Positions 6,270-6,494 of a stretch of 6,494 nt of DNA are shown piece after piece. This DNA comes from Bacteroidales bacterium (lineage in GTDB: Bacteria; Bacteroidota; Bacteroidia; Bacteroidales; Lentimicrobiaceae), in NCBI GenBank assembly GCA_022837485.1, contig JALHHH010000098.1, positions 1 to 6,494 of the forward strand. The letters run 5' to 3'. The notes beneath the pieces were generated by a model. That model had not been told where the DNA came from. It did no database searches and worked only from the letters and a program-made list of their open reading frames with translations. Within the stretch, counting starts at the first letter, position 1; each line of letters starts with the position of its first letter. A program made the translations under genes and the position numbers.

Positions 6270-6494
6270 ATGAAAAAAACAATCATACTCCTTTTCTTTA
6301 TCACCCTCAGCGGCATCTCCCGCGCTCAGCAACCCATTGATTCATTGTACCTCTGGGTAAATTTTCAGAAAGAAACAATAGTCATCGACATTCCAAAAGA
6401 CTATTTTACCCTTCGCACAGTGGTACCCAAACTACCGGGCTTCGTTGCAGTGCGCAAACTGAACATTCTGGTTCCGCCTTTACCTCAAAAAGAC
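6270..6494 (+). CDS. Secreted protein of unknown function, N-terminal part (runs off window)
   Basis: ATG at 6270 opens 75 codons with no stop before the window edge. The first 20 residues are a textbook Sec signal peptide: MKK, a hydrophobic core TIILLFFITLSGIS, then RAQ with probable cleavage after A19, giving a mature start at QQPIDSLYLW. The mature part visible has alternating hydrophobic residues (ETIVIDIPKDYF, NILVPPLPQ) suggesting beta-structure, but I recognise no family. The neighbours suggest another envelope or T9SS-exported protein; the C-terminus that would show a sorting domain is missing. No Shine-Dalgarno sequence is present, which is normal for this phylum. No promoter is clear: the weak CAACTTTG at 6260-6267 is too close to the start to serve as a -7 element. 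Confidence 0.8.
   Translation, partial: MKKTIILLFFITLSGISRAQQPIDSLYLWVNFQKETIVIDIPKDYFTLRTVVPKLPGFVAVRKLNILVPPLPQKD

Overview
The window looks like a piece of chromosome from a free-living or gut/environmental Bacteroidota (Bacteroidetes) organism. The main reason is that both long genes end in type IX secretion system (T9SS) C-terminal sorting domains, a system confined to that phylum. Other support is the AT-rich coding sequence (about 38% GC in a sample line), the lack of Shine-Dalgarno sequences before the starts, and the secreted repeat-protein architectures typical of the phylum. Species cannot be named from the sequence.

Layout, left to right. (1) Positions 1 to about 99 are the end of an IS3-family insertion sequence. 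On the minus strand, the first 14 codons of its OrfA transposase subunit (MKRSRRTFSAEFKA...) run off the left edge. (2) Immediately next to it, a very large plus-strand gene runs to 4442. It encodes a sortilin/BNR-type beta-propeller, a parallel beta-helix, a helical C-terminal module and a T9SS sorting domain. It has no signal peptide, and recognisable coding sequence extends upstream of its apparent TTG start to the insertion sequence. It is therefore best read as a gene whose 5' end was removed by the insertion. (3) A perfect 12-bp stem-loop (4455-4493) sits in the 67-bp gap. (4) A second secreted gene starts at 4510. It has a signal peptide, seven propeller-like repeats and a T9SS sorting domain that is broken by a one-base frameshift at a GGGG run (6007-6010). 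The rest of the domain continues in the next frame to 6103. (5) An intergenic stretch (6104-6269) holds a 126-bp element bounded by imperfect inverted repeats built from an ACGCAARG-type 8-mer and followed by a T-run. (6) A third plus-strand gene starts at 6270 with a signal peptide and runs off the right edge.

The three plus-strand genes look like a run of exported proteins rather than a metabolic pathway. As read, both T9SS cargo genes are damaged, one at the signal-peptide end and one at the sorting-domain end, so neither would be expected to reach the cell surface. I see no defence system, CRISPR array, tRNA or rRNA, and nothing that I would call a new biological system. The strongest observations are the transposon truncation, the frameshifted sorting domain and the intergenic inverted-repeat element.
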